Source of the DNA: Methanofollis sp. W23
Lineage (GTDB): Archaea; Halobacteriota; Methanomicrobia; Methanomicrobiales; Methanofollaceae
Direction of reading: 5' to 3'
Length of the DNA: 64,000 nucleotides
Assembly (NCBI RefSeq): GCF_017875325.1
Contig: NZ_JAGGMN010000001.1
Span: 1,942,140 to 2,006,139, forward strand
Position numbers and translations under genes: made by a program. The notes under the pieces are model-generated. The model was not told the origin of the DNA and made no database searches. It saw only the letters and a list, made by a program, of their open reading frames with translations. Numbering within the stretch: the stretch's first letter is position 1; every line of letters starts with the position of its first letter. This document shows positions 18,281 through 27,701 of the stretch, in pieces.

Positions 18281-18803
18281 GGTGTGGGAACGTGGCTCTC
18301 GGAAATCTTCTAACTTTTCGATTGCTCGGAGATCAGTTCTGTAAAATCTGGTATGAACCCCCGGCTCACGCATACGGGATGAAAATGTCTTGTCACGTGG
18401 TCTCTCTTTTTCAAGACTGAAGAGCAGCAGGTGAGGACCGTGTTCACTCGCCGCCCCCGCCTCTCTTCGTCGTGGGGGGTTCCGGGGGGTGCACCCCCCG
18501 GCGCGAGACTGCGGTGAAGACTCTACGATCTGGGGCGGCACACCCGATCATCACGCCTTCCCACACCTTCACGCCAGGAGCGCTGCCCCCGGGTCGAAGA
18601 GAGAGTTTAGAATTTCAGGAAGAAAGCACTTCAGTTCGAGGAGATCTTCAACCCTGGAGAACTTTGGGATATGTTCATCCTGAAAAGAAGAGTGCCACAC
18701 CTGAATATACCCTAACGCGGAGGGGGAGCGTTGACGAGCATAAGAATAGACATTTTTTCCGCGTCAAAAAAAACGCGGAAGATATGAACGGCCAGGTGGC
18801 CCT
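18281..18803. repeat. Intergenic region with mixed dispersed-repeat fragments
   Basis: 18327-18560 resembles the left half of the 13114 MITE and the repeat at 39626 (GGCTCACGCATACGGGATGA, then a GC-rich palindrome near 18470-18510). 18596-18675 matches the 3' end of family-2 repeats, ending TTTGGGATATG. No gene is supported. Confidence 0.55.
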
Positions 18804-19004
18804 TCACGACTCCTGATCGGCCCCCCACCCCATCCGGTCCAGGAGAGTGGTAAGGAGGAGGTCGACGGCCATGATCACGCCCGCCGTCACGGCGAAGATG
18901 ACGACCGGGTCGGGCCAGACCGACCCGGCATACCGGCCGGCAAGAAGTCCGGTCATTGCGGCGATGAAGAGGACCACGATACTCTGGTAGTGCGAACGAT
19001 CCAT
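18804..19004 (-). CDS. Small membrane protein, unknown function
   Basis: 66 residues with two likely membrane helices: SIVVLFIAAMTGLLAG (about 8-23) and VVIFAVTAGVIMAVDLLLTT (about 34-53), joined by a short loop. It lies between repeats and the 3' end of the giant surface-protein gene. I do not recognise a family. The hydrophobicity pattern and codon use look genuine, but small size limits certainty. Confidence 0.5.
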   Translation of the reverse strand: MDRSHYQSIVVLFIAAMTGLLAGRYAGSVWPDPVVIFAVTAGVIMAVDLLLTTLLDRMGWGADQES

Positions 19005-19043
19005 TCAGAAAAGATGTGGGGGAGAGGAGGAAATATCTTCCTC

Positions 19044-22000
19044 TCACTTGCGTCGGGCTGCGACAGCAACGCCCGCAGCGGCGAAGGCCGCACACCACCA
19101 GGGCAGGGGGGTCTGTGTCGGGGTGGTGGGCGTCGGGGGAGCGGGCGTGACCGGGGGCGTGGTCACGGGTTCGGCCGGGGTCAGGGTCGGGGCGGGGGTC
19201 GAGGATTCATCGACCCCGATCGCGAAGAGCGAGAACCCCGAACTCTCGGCAACGAAGGAGTAGCGGTGGTCGTTCTCGCCAACCATGCGGGTCGGGAGGG
19301 CGTGCCATGCATCGTCGTGGTAGCGGTACAGCACCACGCTCTCGGGCCCGGCGCCCTGTGCTTCGAGCCACGCCTTCGTGACCGTGAAGTCGAGGTCGGC
19401 GCCGGCAAGGGCATCGTCGGTGGTGTGGTAGAGCGTCACTTCGTCGTATTCGTAGACCGACTCGGCCGGGGCCTCGATGCGGTTCGGCTTCGCGGTCGGT
19501 TCGATGGTGACCAGGAGGTCGGAGACCGCCTCTGAGGTCGTCACTTCCACCTCGCGGATGGCAGAATCGCGGACCTCGAAGGAGGCGTGCCCGCCGGCGG
19601 GGAGATGGCTGACTGTGCCGGCCGACGCAGGCGAGCGACCGCCGCTGGACGGGGGCGCCGTGAGGGTGACCGTCCTGCTGGTGGTGCTCGTCTCATAGGC
19701 GTTCTCGGCGGTCAGGGTGACATTGTAGGTCCCGAACTTTTCATAGGTGTGGACAGGGTGCTCTTCGGTCGAGGTGGCGCCGTCACCGAACGCCCAGTGC
19801 CAGGCGGTCACGTGCCCGCTCGAAGTGTCGGTGAAGGCGACCGTCCTGAGGTCGCCGCCGACGCCGTTTTTGCTCTTGAAATCCGCAACCGGCGGCGAGA
19901 ACACCGTCACCGTCGACGTCGTCGTGTCAAAGCCGTAGACATTGCTCGCGTTCAGTTCAACCGTGTAGGTGCCGGGCGTGACGTACTCGTGCGAGGGATT
20001 CTGTGCAGTCGAGACGTTGCCGTCACCGAAGTTCCATGCCCACGAGGTCACGTCACCGGTCGAGGCATCGGTGAACGCCACCGTCAGCGGGGCATTGCCC
20101 TCGGCCGCACTCTGCGTGAAGTTCGCCTTCGGCGCCGGGAGGATCGTCACCGTCGACGTCGTCGTCTCGAACCCGTAGGCATTGCTCGCGTTCAACTCGA
20201 TGGTGTAGGTGCCGGGCGTGACGTACTCGTGCGAGGGGTTCTCTTCAGTCGAGACACTCCCGTCGCCGAAGTTCCATGCCCATGCAGACACGTCACCGGT
20301 CGAGGCGTCGGTGAACGCCACGTTCAGCGGGGCATTGCCTTCGGCCGTGCTCTGCGTGAAGTCTGCAGACGGCGAGGTGAGCACTGTCACCGTCGAGGTC
20401 GTCGTCTCGAACCCGTAGGCGTTGCTCGCGTTCAGTTCAACCGTGTAGGTGCCGGGCGTGACATACTCGTGCGAGGGATTCTCTTCAGTCGAGACACCGC
20501 CGTCGCCGAAGTCCCATGCCCATGCAGACACGTCACCGGTCGAGGCGTCGGTGAAGGTAACGGTCAGCGGGGCGTTCCCTTCTTCAGCACTCTGCGTGAA
20601 GTTTGCCTCTGGGGCGGCGTGCACCACAACCTCCTGTGTTGTGATATCGAACCCGTAGACATTGCTCGCGTTCAACTCAACCGTGTAAGTGCCGGACGTC
20701 TCGAAGGTGTGAGCGGCAGCCGACCCGGTCATCACCATCTCCCCGGTATCGTCGCCGAAGTCGACGAGACGCCGGGTAATATCGCCGGTCGAAGTATCGG
20801 TGAGGAGCACACTCAGCGGAGTATTGCCCTCTGAGACGTTCAGGTCGAAACCTGCCGCCGGCGGGGTAAGCACCGTCACCGTCGAAGTCATCGTCTCGAA
20901 CCCGTAGACATTGCTCGCGTTCAGTTCAACCGTGTAGGTGCCGGGCGTCACGTACTCGTGCGAGGGATTCTCTTCAGTCGAGACACCGCCGTCGCCGAAG
21001 TCCCACTGCCACGAGGTCACGTCACCGGTCGAGGCATCGGTGAACGCCACCGTCAGCGGGGCATTGCCCTCGGCCGCACTCTGCGTGAAGTTCGCCTTCG
21101 GCGCCGGGAGGATCGTCACCGTCGACGTCGTCGTCTCGAACCCGTAGGCATTGCTCGCGTTCAGTTCAACCGTGTAGGTGCCGGGCGTGACATACTCGTG
21201 CGAGGGGTTCTGTGCGGTCGAGACACTCCCGTCGCCGAAGTTCCATGCCCATGCAGACACGTCACCGGTCGAGGCGTCGGTGAACGCCACGTTCAGCGGG
21301 GCATTGCCTTCGGCCGTGCTCTGCGTGAAGTCTGCAGACGGCGGGGTGAGCACTGTCACCGTCGAGGTCGTCGTCTCGAACCCGTAGGCGTTGCTCGCGT
21401 TCAGTTCAACCGTGTAGGTGCCGGGCGTGACATACTCGTGCGAGGGATTCTCTTCAGTCGAGACGTTGCCGTCGCCGAAGTCCCATGCCCATGCAGACAC
21501 GTCACCGGTCGAGGCGTCGGTGAACGCAACCGTCAGCGGGGCATTGCCCTCGGCCGCACTCTGCGTGAAGTTTGCCTTCGGCGCCGGGAGCACCACGATC
21601 TCCAGCGTCGCCTCGTCGAAGGCGTAGGGGTTGCTGGCGTTGAGGGTGACCGTGTAGGTGCCGGGGTGCTCGAAGGTGTGCGAGAGCGCCGCATCAGCGG
21701 AGGTCGTGCCGTCGTCGGCGAACGTCCAGAGACGCTCGAAGACGCACCCGGTCGAGTCGTCGGTGAACGCCACCGTCAGCGGGGCGTTGCCCTCGATGAG
21801 GTCGGCGGAGATGACGGCCGCCGGCAGGTCGAGGGCGGTGACTGTCTTCGTTGTCGTGTCGCTCCCGAACTCGTTCGTGACCGTCAGGCTCACCTGGTGG
21901 GTGCCGTTGGTCGTGAAGGTGTGGGCGGGGGCGGCCTGGTCGGAGGTGGCGTCCCCGAAGTCCCAGGAATAGGTGCGGGGGTTGACCCCCGAAGAGGCGT

Positions 22001-25000
22001 CGGCGAACTGCACCTCGAGCGGGGTGCTGCCGCCGGTCGGTGCGACGGTGAAGTTCGCGGTCGGGAAGCAGGTGTGGAGCGGGAGATGATCGATGCATCC
22101 CGCCCCGAGGTCGTAACTCTCGTCGCAGATCCCGTCGCCGTCGAGGTCGAGGTGGGTCTCCGAGAACCCGGTGCCCTCGGGGGTCAGCCAGAGGTTGCCG
22201 CCGAGGTACGGACCGCCGCGGATATTTTCACCGGCGGTCTGTGTGGTGTTCCAGCGGATATTGGAGAGGTCGGCGCCGGAATCGATTATGACGTTCATCG
22301 TGTTGTTGAAGCGGTTGTTTGCGATGAGAGAGCCTGTTGTGGTACTCTCGACATACAGTCCGGTACCAGTTCCGGTGATGGTGCTGTTGGCGAGCGTGAT
22401 AGTATCGACAGAGGAGAGGCGGACCCCATAGCCCCCGCCCCTCACCGTGACATTCTCGACGATGAGAGAGTCCGTATCCGCCAGGAAGACTCCCTCGTTT
22501 ATGGCTCCAACGATGGTGTTGTCCCTCAGGACGGTGGTCTGGCCGGTGCAATCCATGACCTCGATACCACTGGGGGTGTTGGAGAGGGTGTTGGCGACGA
22601 TCACAGAGCCCTGGCACCCGCTCAGGAGTCTAATGCCTGCAAAATCACTGTCCTGGACGGTGTTCCCGGAGATGATGCAGTCGGGGCAATCCGCGAGTGT
22701 GATCCCGATAGATCCGCTCCCGCTCAACTGGTTGTCCAGGATCCGGCACTGGCCTGACCCGGAGAGGTCGATGCCAATGTATGTAATAGTGTCATCCAGT
22801 GTGCACCCCTCCACGGTGCAGTTCGGCGCCGATTCGATATAGATCCCGTATGTGCCGCCGGAGACCGTGCACCCCCGCACCACGGCGTCGATGACCCAAC
22901 TGGCATCGATGGCCCTGGAACCCGCAGCCCCGTTCACGGCGAGGCCCTCGATTGTTGCACCATCGGCGATGATCGTGATCCCGCCGTTCACCGTCGCGCC
23001 CGCCTCGCCCTTGAGGGTGAGGCGTTTGTTCACCGTCACAGTCTCGTCATAGGTGCCGGCCGGGACGAGGACGACGTCGCCCTCCGAGGCGGCGTTCACC
23101 GCACCCTGGATGGAGAAGGGGGCGACGTCGAGCGTGCGGGTCGTGGTGTTTGTCCCGAACTTGTTCTCCACCGTCAGGGTCGCCTGGTGGGTGCCCGCGG
23201 TCGCGTAGGTGCGGGTGACGTTCCGGGTGGTCACGGTCTCCCCGTCGAAGGTCCATGTCCATGAGGTGGGGTCGCCCACCGAGGTGTCGTTGAAGGAGAC
23301 CGGCACGCCGACCATCGCACTCGACGGCGTGACGCTGAAGTTTGCCGACGGCCCGCCGTTCTGGAGCGGGAGATAGTCGGTGCCGACGATGGTACCCTCT
23401 TTATTCGTGATCGCATACTCCTCGTCGCAGATCCCGTCGAGGTCGAGGTCGGCATGGGTCTCTGAGAACCCGGTACCCCCGGGGGTCAGCCAGAGGTTGC
23501 CGCCGAGGTACGGACCGCCGCGGATGTTTGTGCCCTCGGTCTTCGTCGTGTTCCAGCGGACATTGGAGAGGTCGACGCCGGAATCGATCCTGACGTTATT
23601 TGTGTTGTTGAAGCGGTTGTTTGCGATGAGCGCCTGATCCAGGCAGGAACCATATCCAAACTTCAGTCCGAAGCTAGCCCCGGCGATGGTGCTGTTGGTG
23701 AGCGTGAGGTCGCTTTTTCCTCCAAGGGAGACGCCCCAGCCATTTGATTTTGCGTGCACCGTGAGATTCTCGATGACGACGGAACCGGGATCAGACAAGT
23801 CGATCCCGTTTGTATCGAGGGCGGTGTTGTCCCGCAGGGTGTTTGACGCTCCCGTGCAAAACCGAACACGGAAACCGTAATTCCCGCCTGAGCAGGTGTT
23901 GGCAACGATCTCGTTTCCTGAACCGCAGCTGGAGAGGGCAATGTCACTCCCACCACAATCCTCAACGCGATTGCCCGAGACCAGACAGCACGAACACCCA
24001 GAACCAACCTCGATCCCGTTGTATCCGCCGGTCACGGTGGTGTCCCTGACCGTGCACCTGCTGACCCCGGAGAGGGTGATGGTCGATTCGCCCGCGACCC
24101 CGTTCACGGTGAGGTGCTCGACGGTCGCACCGTCGGCACCGGTGGTGACCTCGATCCGGCCGTTGAGGACCGCACCCTCGCTCCCCCACAGGGTGATGTT
24201 TCTGTCCACCGTCACAGTCTCATCATAGGTGCCGGACGGGACGAGGACGACGTCGCCCTCCGAGGCGGCGTCCACCGCACCCTGGATGGTGTAGGGGGCG
24301 ACGTCGAACGTGCGGCTCGTGGTGTTCGTGCCGAACTCGTTTTTGACCGTCAGGGTCGCCTGGTAGGTGCCCGCCATATCATAGGTGCGGGTGACGTTCC
24401 GGGGGGTCTCTGTCTCCCCGTCGAAGGTCCATGTCCACGAGGTGGGGTCGCCCACCGAGGTGTCGTTGAAGGCGATCGGCACGCCGGTCATCGCGCTCGA
24501 CGGCGTGACGCTGAAGTTTGCCGACGGACCGCCGTTCTGGAGCGGGAGATAGTCGATGCACCCGTTCCCGAGGTCGGAGGCATCGTCGCAGATCCCGTCG
24601 AGGTCGAGGTCGGCGTGGGTCTGGGAGAACCCGGTACCCCCGGGAGTCAGCCAGAGGTTGCCGCCGAGGTACGGACCGCCGCCTATATTTTCACCGGCAG
24701 TCTGTGTGGTGTTCCAGCGGGTGCCGGTCGTGACGTAACCATCCCGAATACAGACGTTCTGGGTGTTGTTGAAGAGGTTGTTGGCGATGAGGGAGTTCGT
24801 CGCGTAAGAGCCGTAGGAAACAAACAGTCCATAACTGGTGAGTCCGGTGAAGGTGCTGTTGGTGAGCGTGATATCCTCGACATCGGTGAGGAAAATACCG
24901 TTCTTCCCGTCCCTCGCCGTCACATTCTCGACGATGACAGAGTCCACCTCATCCAGACTGACCGCGACTTTGTGGTCTCCAAGGACGGTGTTGTCTCTCA

Positions 25001-25760
25001 GGACCGTGGTCGTGCCGGTGCACTTAATGACATAGAGACCACCGTCATTCCCTGAACAGATATTTGACTCAATCACAGCGCCCTGGCACCCACTCTGAAT
25101 CTGAATCCCTCTATCTTCGCAGCCCTGGACGGTGTTCCCGGAGATAAGACAGTCTGGGGAACCGACAGGGAGAAAGATGCCAAACCCACTATATCCACCC
25201 CCACATCTGCTCACCTGGTTGTCCAGGACCCGGGACTGACCTGAGGATTCTAGATGGATGCCGTTATTTTTTACATCACTCACCGTGCACCCTTCCACCG
25301 TGCAGTTCGTCGCAGATTGGATATAGATCCCATAAATTCCGCTGGAGACCGTGCACCCCCGCACCACGGCGTCGGCGGCCCCATCAATCTCGATGGCCAC
25401 GGAATCCGCATCCTGATTCACGATGAAGTTCTCGACCGTTGCACCAGCGGCAGTGATCTCGATCCCGCCGTTGACGATCGCATCCGCCTCACCCCTGAGG
25501 GTGAGGCGTTTGTCCACCGTCACGTCCTCGACATAGGTGCCGGCAGTGACGGTGATGATGTCGCCGTCTGTCACCGAAGTGTTCGAGAGCGCCGTGCCGA
25601 TGGTGGCAAAGTCGCAACCATCGCCCCCGACCGTCCACTCCGCCGCCGCCGCAGGCGGGGAGGCGAGGGCGAGGGCGAGCAGGACGATGCCGACGCAGAT
25701 GAGAAACGTGTGTCCGGTTATTCGGTCTTTGAATCGGTTGAAAATAATTGGATCATTCGT
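19044..25760 (-). CDS. Giant surface protein with beta-helices, twelve PKD domains and C-terminal anchor; apparent ACG start
   Basis: About 2238 residues. Order: signal peptide (basic NRFKDR, then TFLICVGIVLLALALA); beta-helix 1; PKD 1; beta-helix 2; PKD 2; beta-helix 3; ten consecutive PKD domains (WDFGDG/WNFGDG motifs); a PGF-pre-PGF domain (VYEYDEVTL...VVLYRYHDDAWHAL); a Thr/Pro linker; and the terminal WWCAAFAAAGVAVAARRK. It is an extracellular adhesin or surface-layer-associated protein. The first normal in-frame start is GTG at 25574, which would delete the signal peptide. The frame stays open to an ACG at 25760, seven bases after GGAGGT, and no ATG/GTG/TTG lies in frame between. An AT-rich promoter is at about 25795-25870. 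Confidence 0.83.
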   Translation of the reverse strand, partial: TNDPIIFNRFKDRITGHTFLICVGIVLLALALASPPAAAAEWTVGGDGCDFATIGTALSNTSVTDGDIITVTAGTYVEDVTVDKRLTLRGEADAIVNGGIEITAAGATVENFIVNQDADSVAIEIDGAADAVVRGCTVSSGIYGIYIQSATNCTVEGCTVSDVKNNGIHLESSGQSRVLDNQVSRCGGGYSGFGIFLPVGSPDCLISGNTVQGCEDRGIQIQSGCQGAVIESNICSGNDGGLYVIKCTGTTTVLRDNTVLGDHKVAVSLDEVDSVIVENVTARDGKNGIFLTDVEDITLTNSTFTGLTSYGLFVSYGSYATNSLIANNLFNNTQNVCIRDGYVTTGTRWNTTQTAGENIGGGPYLGGNLWLTPGGTGFSQTHADLDLDGICDDASDLGNGCIDYLPLQNGGPSANFSVTPSSAMTGVPIAFNDTSVGDPTSWTWTFDGETETPRNVTRTYDMAGTYQATLTVKNEFGTNTTSRTFDVAPYTIQGAVDAASEGDVVLVPSGTYDETVTVDRNITLWGSEGAVLNGRIEVTTGADGATVEHLTVNGVAGESTITLSGVSRCTVRDTTVTGGYNGIEVGSGCSCCLVSGNRVEDCGGSDIALSSCGSGNEIVANTCSGGNYGFRVRFCTGASNTLRDNTALDTNGIDLSDPGSVVIENLTVHAKSNGWGVSLGGKSDLTLTNSTIAGASFGLKFGYGSCLDQALIANNRFNNTNNVRIDSGVDLSNVRWNTTKTEGTNIRGGPYLGGNLWLTPGGTGFSETHADLDLDGICDEEYAITNKEGTIVGTDYLPLQNGGPSANFSVTPSSAMVGVPVSFNDTSVGDPTSWTWTFDGETVTTRNVTRTYATAGTHQATLTVENKFGTNTTTRTLDVAPFSIQGAVNAASEGDVVLVPAGTYDETVTVNKRLTLKGEAGATVNGGITIIADGATIEGLAVNGAAGSRAIDASWVIDAVVRGCTVSGGTYGIYIESAPNCTVEGCTLDDTITYIGIDLSGSGQCRILDNQLSGSGSIGITLADCPDCIISGNTVQDSDFAGIRLLSGCQGSVIVANTLSNTPSGIEVMDCTGQTTVLRDNTIVGAINEGVFLADTDSLIVENVTVRGGGYGVRLSSVDTITLANSTITGTGTGLYVESTTTGSLIANNRFNNTMNVIIDSGADLSNIRWNTTQTAGENIRGGPYLGGNLWLTPEGTGFSETHLDLDGDGICDESYDLGAGCIDHLPLHTCFPTANFTVAPTGGSTPLEVQFADASSGVNPRTYSWDFGDATSDQAAPAHTFTTNGTHQVSLTVTNEFGSDTTTKTVTALDLPAAVISADLIEGNAPLTVAFTDDSTGCVFERLWTFADDGTTSADAALSHTFEHPGTYTVTLNASNPYAFDEATLEIVVLPAPKANFTQSAAEGNAPLTVAFTDASTGDVSAWAWDFGDGNVSTEENPSHEYVTPGTYTVELNASNAYGFETTTSTVTVLTPPSADFTQSTAEGNAPLNVAFTDASTGDVSAWAWNFGDGSVSTAQNPSHEYVTPGTYTVELNASNAYGFETTTSTVTILPAPKANFTQSAAEGNAPLTVAFTDASTGDVTSWQWDFGDGGVSTEENPSHEYVTPGTYTVELNASNVYGFETMTSTVTVLTPPAAGFDLNVSEGNTPLSVLLTDTSTGDITRRLVDFGDDTGEMVMTGSAAAHTFETSGTYTVELNASNVYGFDITTQEVVVHAAPEANFTQSAEEGNAPLTVTFTDASTGDVSAWAWDFGDGGVSTEENPSHEYVTPGTYTVELNASNAYGFETTTSTVTVLTSPSADFTQSTAEGNAPLNVAFTDASTGDVSAWAWNFGDGSVSTEENPSHEYVTPGTYTIELNASNAYGFETTTSTVTILPAPKANFTQSAAEGNAPLTVAFTDASTGDVTSWAWNFGDGNVSTAQNPSHEYVTPGTYTVELNASNVYGFDTTTSTVTVFSPPVADFKSKNGVGGDLRTVAFTDTSSGHVTAWHWAFGDGATSTEEHPVHTYEKFGTYNVTLTAENAYETSTTSRTVTLTAPPSSGGRSPASAGTVSHLPAGGHASFEVRDSAIREVEVTTSEAVSDLLVTIEPTAKPNRIEAPAESVYEYDEVTLYHTTDDALAGADLDFTVTKAWLEAQGAGPESVVLYRYHDDAWHALPTRMVGENDHRYSFVAESSGFSLFAIGVDESSTPAPTLTPAEPVTTPPVTPAPPTPTTPTQTPLPWWCAAFAAAGVAVAARRK
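19960..21640 (-). repeat. 240-bp tandem repeats encoding PKD domains
   Basis: The block beginning GTGCCGGGCGT (plus-strand reading) recurs at 19969, 20209, 20449, 20938, 21178 and 21418. The spacing is exactly 240 bp except for one divergent pair of units spanning 489 bp. Units 20209-20448 and 21178-21417 are almost identical, which indicates duplication of a multi-unit block. Confidence 0.85.
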
Positions 25761-26843
25761 GATGACTACCTCCTGGAAACAGGAAAAATGACTGATGCAA
25801 AAAATATAATCGCCAATCCATATATCCTATTTTCGATCGATACCGCCTACAATAATAAGACAAAATATAGTTTAAATTTCTCTCAAAAGAAAAATTCTGA
25901 GAATACGCCCCAATGGAGCCTAGATACAATATATCGATCTGAAACGGGCATATAGAAGAACTGATCATTACCAGTCCATTTTTTTGAAGAGCATATCCCG
26001 AAATCCCTGTGGCCTGACCATCGTCCTGAACTGAAGGTTTTCCTTCCGGAGTGCGACGCCCGCTCCTCCAGCGGGGGGGGCGTGCCGCTCCCCGGACCCC
26101 CCTCGACGAGGAGAGAGGTGGGGCGGGGCGGCAATGGGGCGGTGGCCCCTGCGGCGTCCTGCTCTGAAGGGGGAGCACGGGTCCACATCCCCTGAAGACT
26201 CATGATCATGTTCAATCGCGTATGCGTGACCGGGGGTTCATGCCTGGTTCTACAAAGCCGTGATCTGCGTATCGGTCAGGGAGGCGTCAGGTGGATTCAA
26301 ATCAGTGAGGTCATCCCGACACTCTCCGGACCTCCTCCACCCTGAAGAGAGCAGCAGAGATGCCGAGGAGATCTTCCCCTCTTCATTGCGGATCCATGCA
26401 GTCATGCCTTCCCACATCACCGCACCGGGGGCGAGTGCCGCCCGGCCCACCGGGATGGTGATTGGGGCGGGAAGGCAGAGAACAATCCTTCGCCACTCTT
26501 CATCGGCGGGGGGTCGGGGGGGAACCCCCCCCGGTGGAGGAGAGAGCGTAGAATTTCTGGAAGGATGCACTTCAGTTCGAGGAGATGGTCACCCCAAGAG
26601 AGTTCTGGAATATTCTCAGTATGAAAACCCGGAGTGACGACCTTCAGGACCGGTCTCATCCTGCATCCTCCCTGCACCCCTCCTACAAGAGGACTGGTCC
26701 CGGAGATGAACAGGGGATGACGCAATCGTCATCCCTGGGATTATGCGCGAGAACGAGTTCGAGAGATGTGCCTTCCAGGCCCCATTATAACCCCTGAGTC
26801 CTGGGCGAGGAGGGCACACCTGCATCAAGAAAAGACCCTGGCC
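25761..26843. repeat. Intergenic region: surface-protein promoter, inverted and direct family-2 repeats
   Basis: 25795-25960 is AT-rich promoter DNA. 25986-26110 resembles the family-2 repeat in inverted orientation (GCATATCCCGAAATCCCTG at its edge). CGCGTATGCGTGACCGGGGG and GGTTCTACAAAGCC near 26216-26265 match family-1 ends. 26309-26614 is a full family-2 copy. 26615-26843 contains no recognised feature. Confidence 0.55.
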
Positions 26844-27701
26844 TCACTCCCACCGGTGCATATACCCTTCCGCCGGGAGGGGCGCCCCGTCGGCCCACAC
26901 CCCGTGCGCCTCGACGACCCGCCCGACCGCCGTCGCCTCCACCCCGGCCACCGGGAACTTTTCAGGCGGGATGGTGAAGAGGAGTTCGAAGTCGCCCCCG
27001 CCCGAGAGGGCGAACGTCCGGGCTTCGGCCTCAGGCACCCCCGCGGGGAGGGGGAGACGGGCCGTCTCCACCGCAAACCCGCACTCGTTCACGCCGAGCA
27101 TGTCGTGAAGCGACATCGCAAGCCCGTCTGAGATGTCCATCATCGCCGTCGCCCCCGCCGCATTGAGGGCAAGGCCCTCTGCCACCCGCGGCTGCGGGGC
27201 GATGAGGCGCTCCCAGTAGTCATCGTAACCCGAGAGCGCCGCCTGCGCCCCGCCCAGGTAGCCGGTGACGCAGACGAGGTCGTCGACGTGTGCACCTTGC
27301 CGCCGCACCACCTGCTCAGCCGCACCGAGGCCGGTGGAGACAAGGGTCAGTTCAGTATGGGCGTCGGTGTCCCCGCCGACAAGGTCGGCGCCGTAGGTGC
27401 GGCAGCAGCGTGCCGCCCCCTCCGTGATCCCGGCGAGGCGTTCGGGGCGGTCGAGTCCGGAGGCGAGGAGGAGGGCGAGCGGCCGCGCCCCCATCCCCGC
27501 GATATCGGAGATGGTCACCGCCGCCGCCATCCACCCGATCTCCTCGTCGGTCATCCCGACCGGGAAGTCAGTCGTCTCATGGAGCATGTCGGTCGAGAGG
27601 AGGAGAAGTTCGCCGCCGTGCGGGAGCACCGCACAGTCGTCTGCCGTCGCCCCGCTGGGGAGGACCGCCGAGATGGTCCTGATCAGCCCCCGCTCATCCA
27701 C
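26844..27701 (-). CDS. thiL: Thiamine-monophosphate kinase
   Basis: The 285-residue ATP-dependent kinase converts thiamine phosphate to thiamine diphosphate. PurM-fold signatures are visible: ADDCAVL near the N-terminus, STDMLHETTDFP, the AAAVTISDIAGMGARPL helix, GGDTDAHTELTLVSTGLG, MDISDGLA and SGGGDFELLFT. The start is GTG at 27701, seven bases after GGAGGTG. It overlaps the end of the DUF460 gene by 8 bp, making it the third gene of a rio2-DUF460-thiL unit. Confidence 0.95.
   Translation of the reverse strand: MDERGLIRTISAVLPSGATADDCAVLPHGGELLLLSTDMLHETTDFPVGMTDEEIGWMAAAVTISDIAGMGARPLALLLASGLDRPERLAGITEGAARCCRTYGADLVGGDTDAHTELTLVSTGLGAAEQVVRRQGAHVDDLVCVTGYLGGAQAALSGYDDYWERLIAPQPRVAEGLALNAAGATAMMDISDGLAMSLHDMLGVNECGFAVETARLPLPAGVPEAEARTFALSGGGDFELLFTIPPEKFPVAGVEATAVGRVVEAHGVWADGAPLPAEGYMHRWE

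Noticed and set aside
20958-22757. 599-residue plus-strand open frame with internal repeats
   Set aside because: Its repeats only mirror the PKD repeats coded on the minus strand; no family features.
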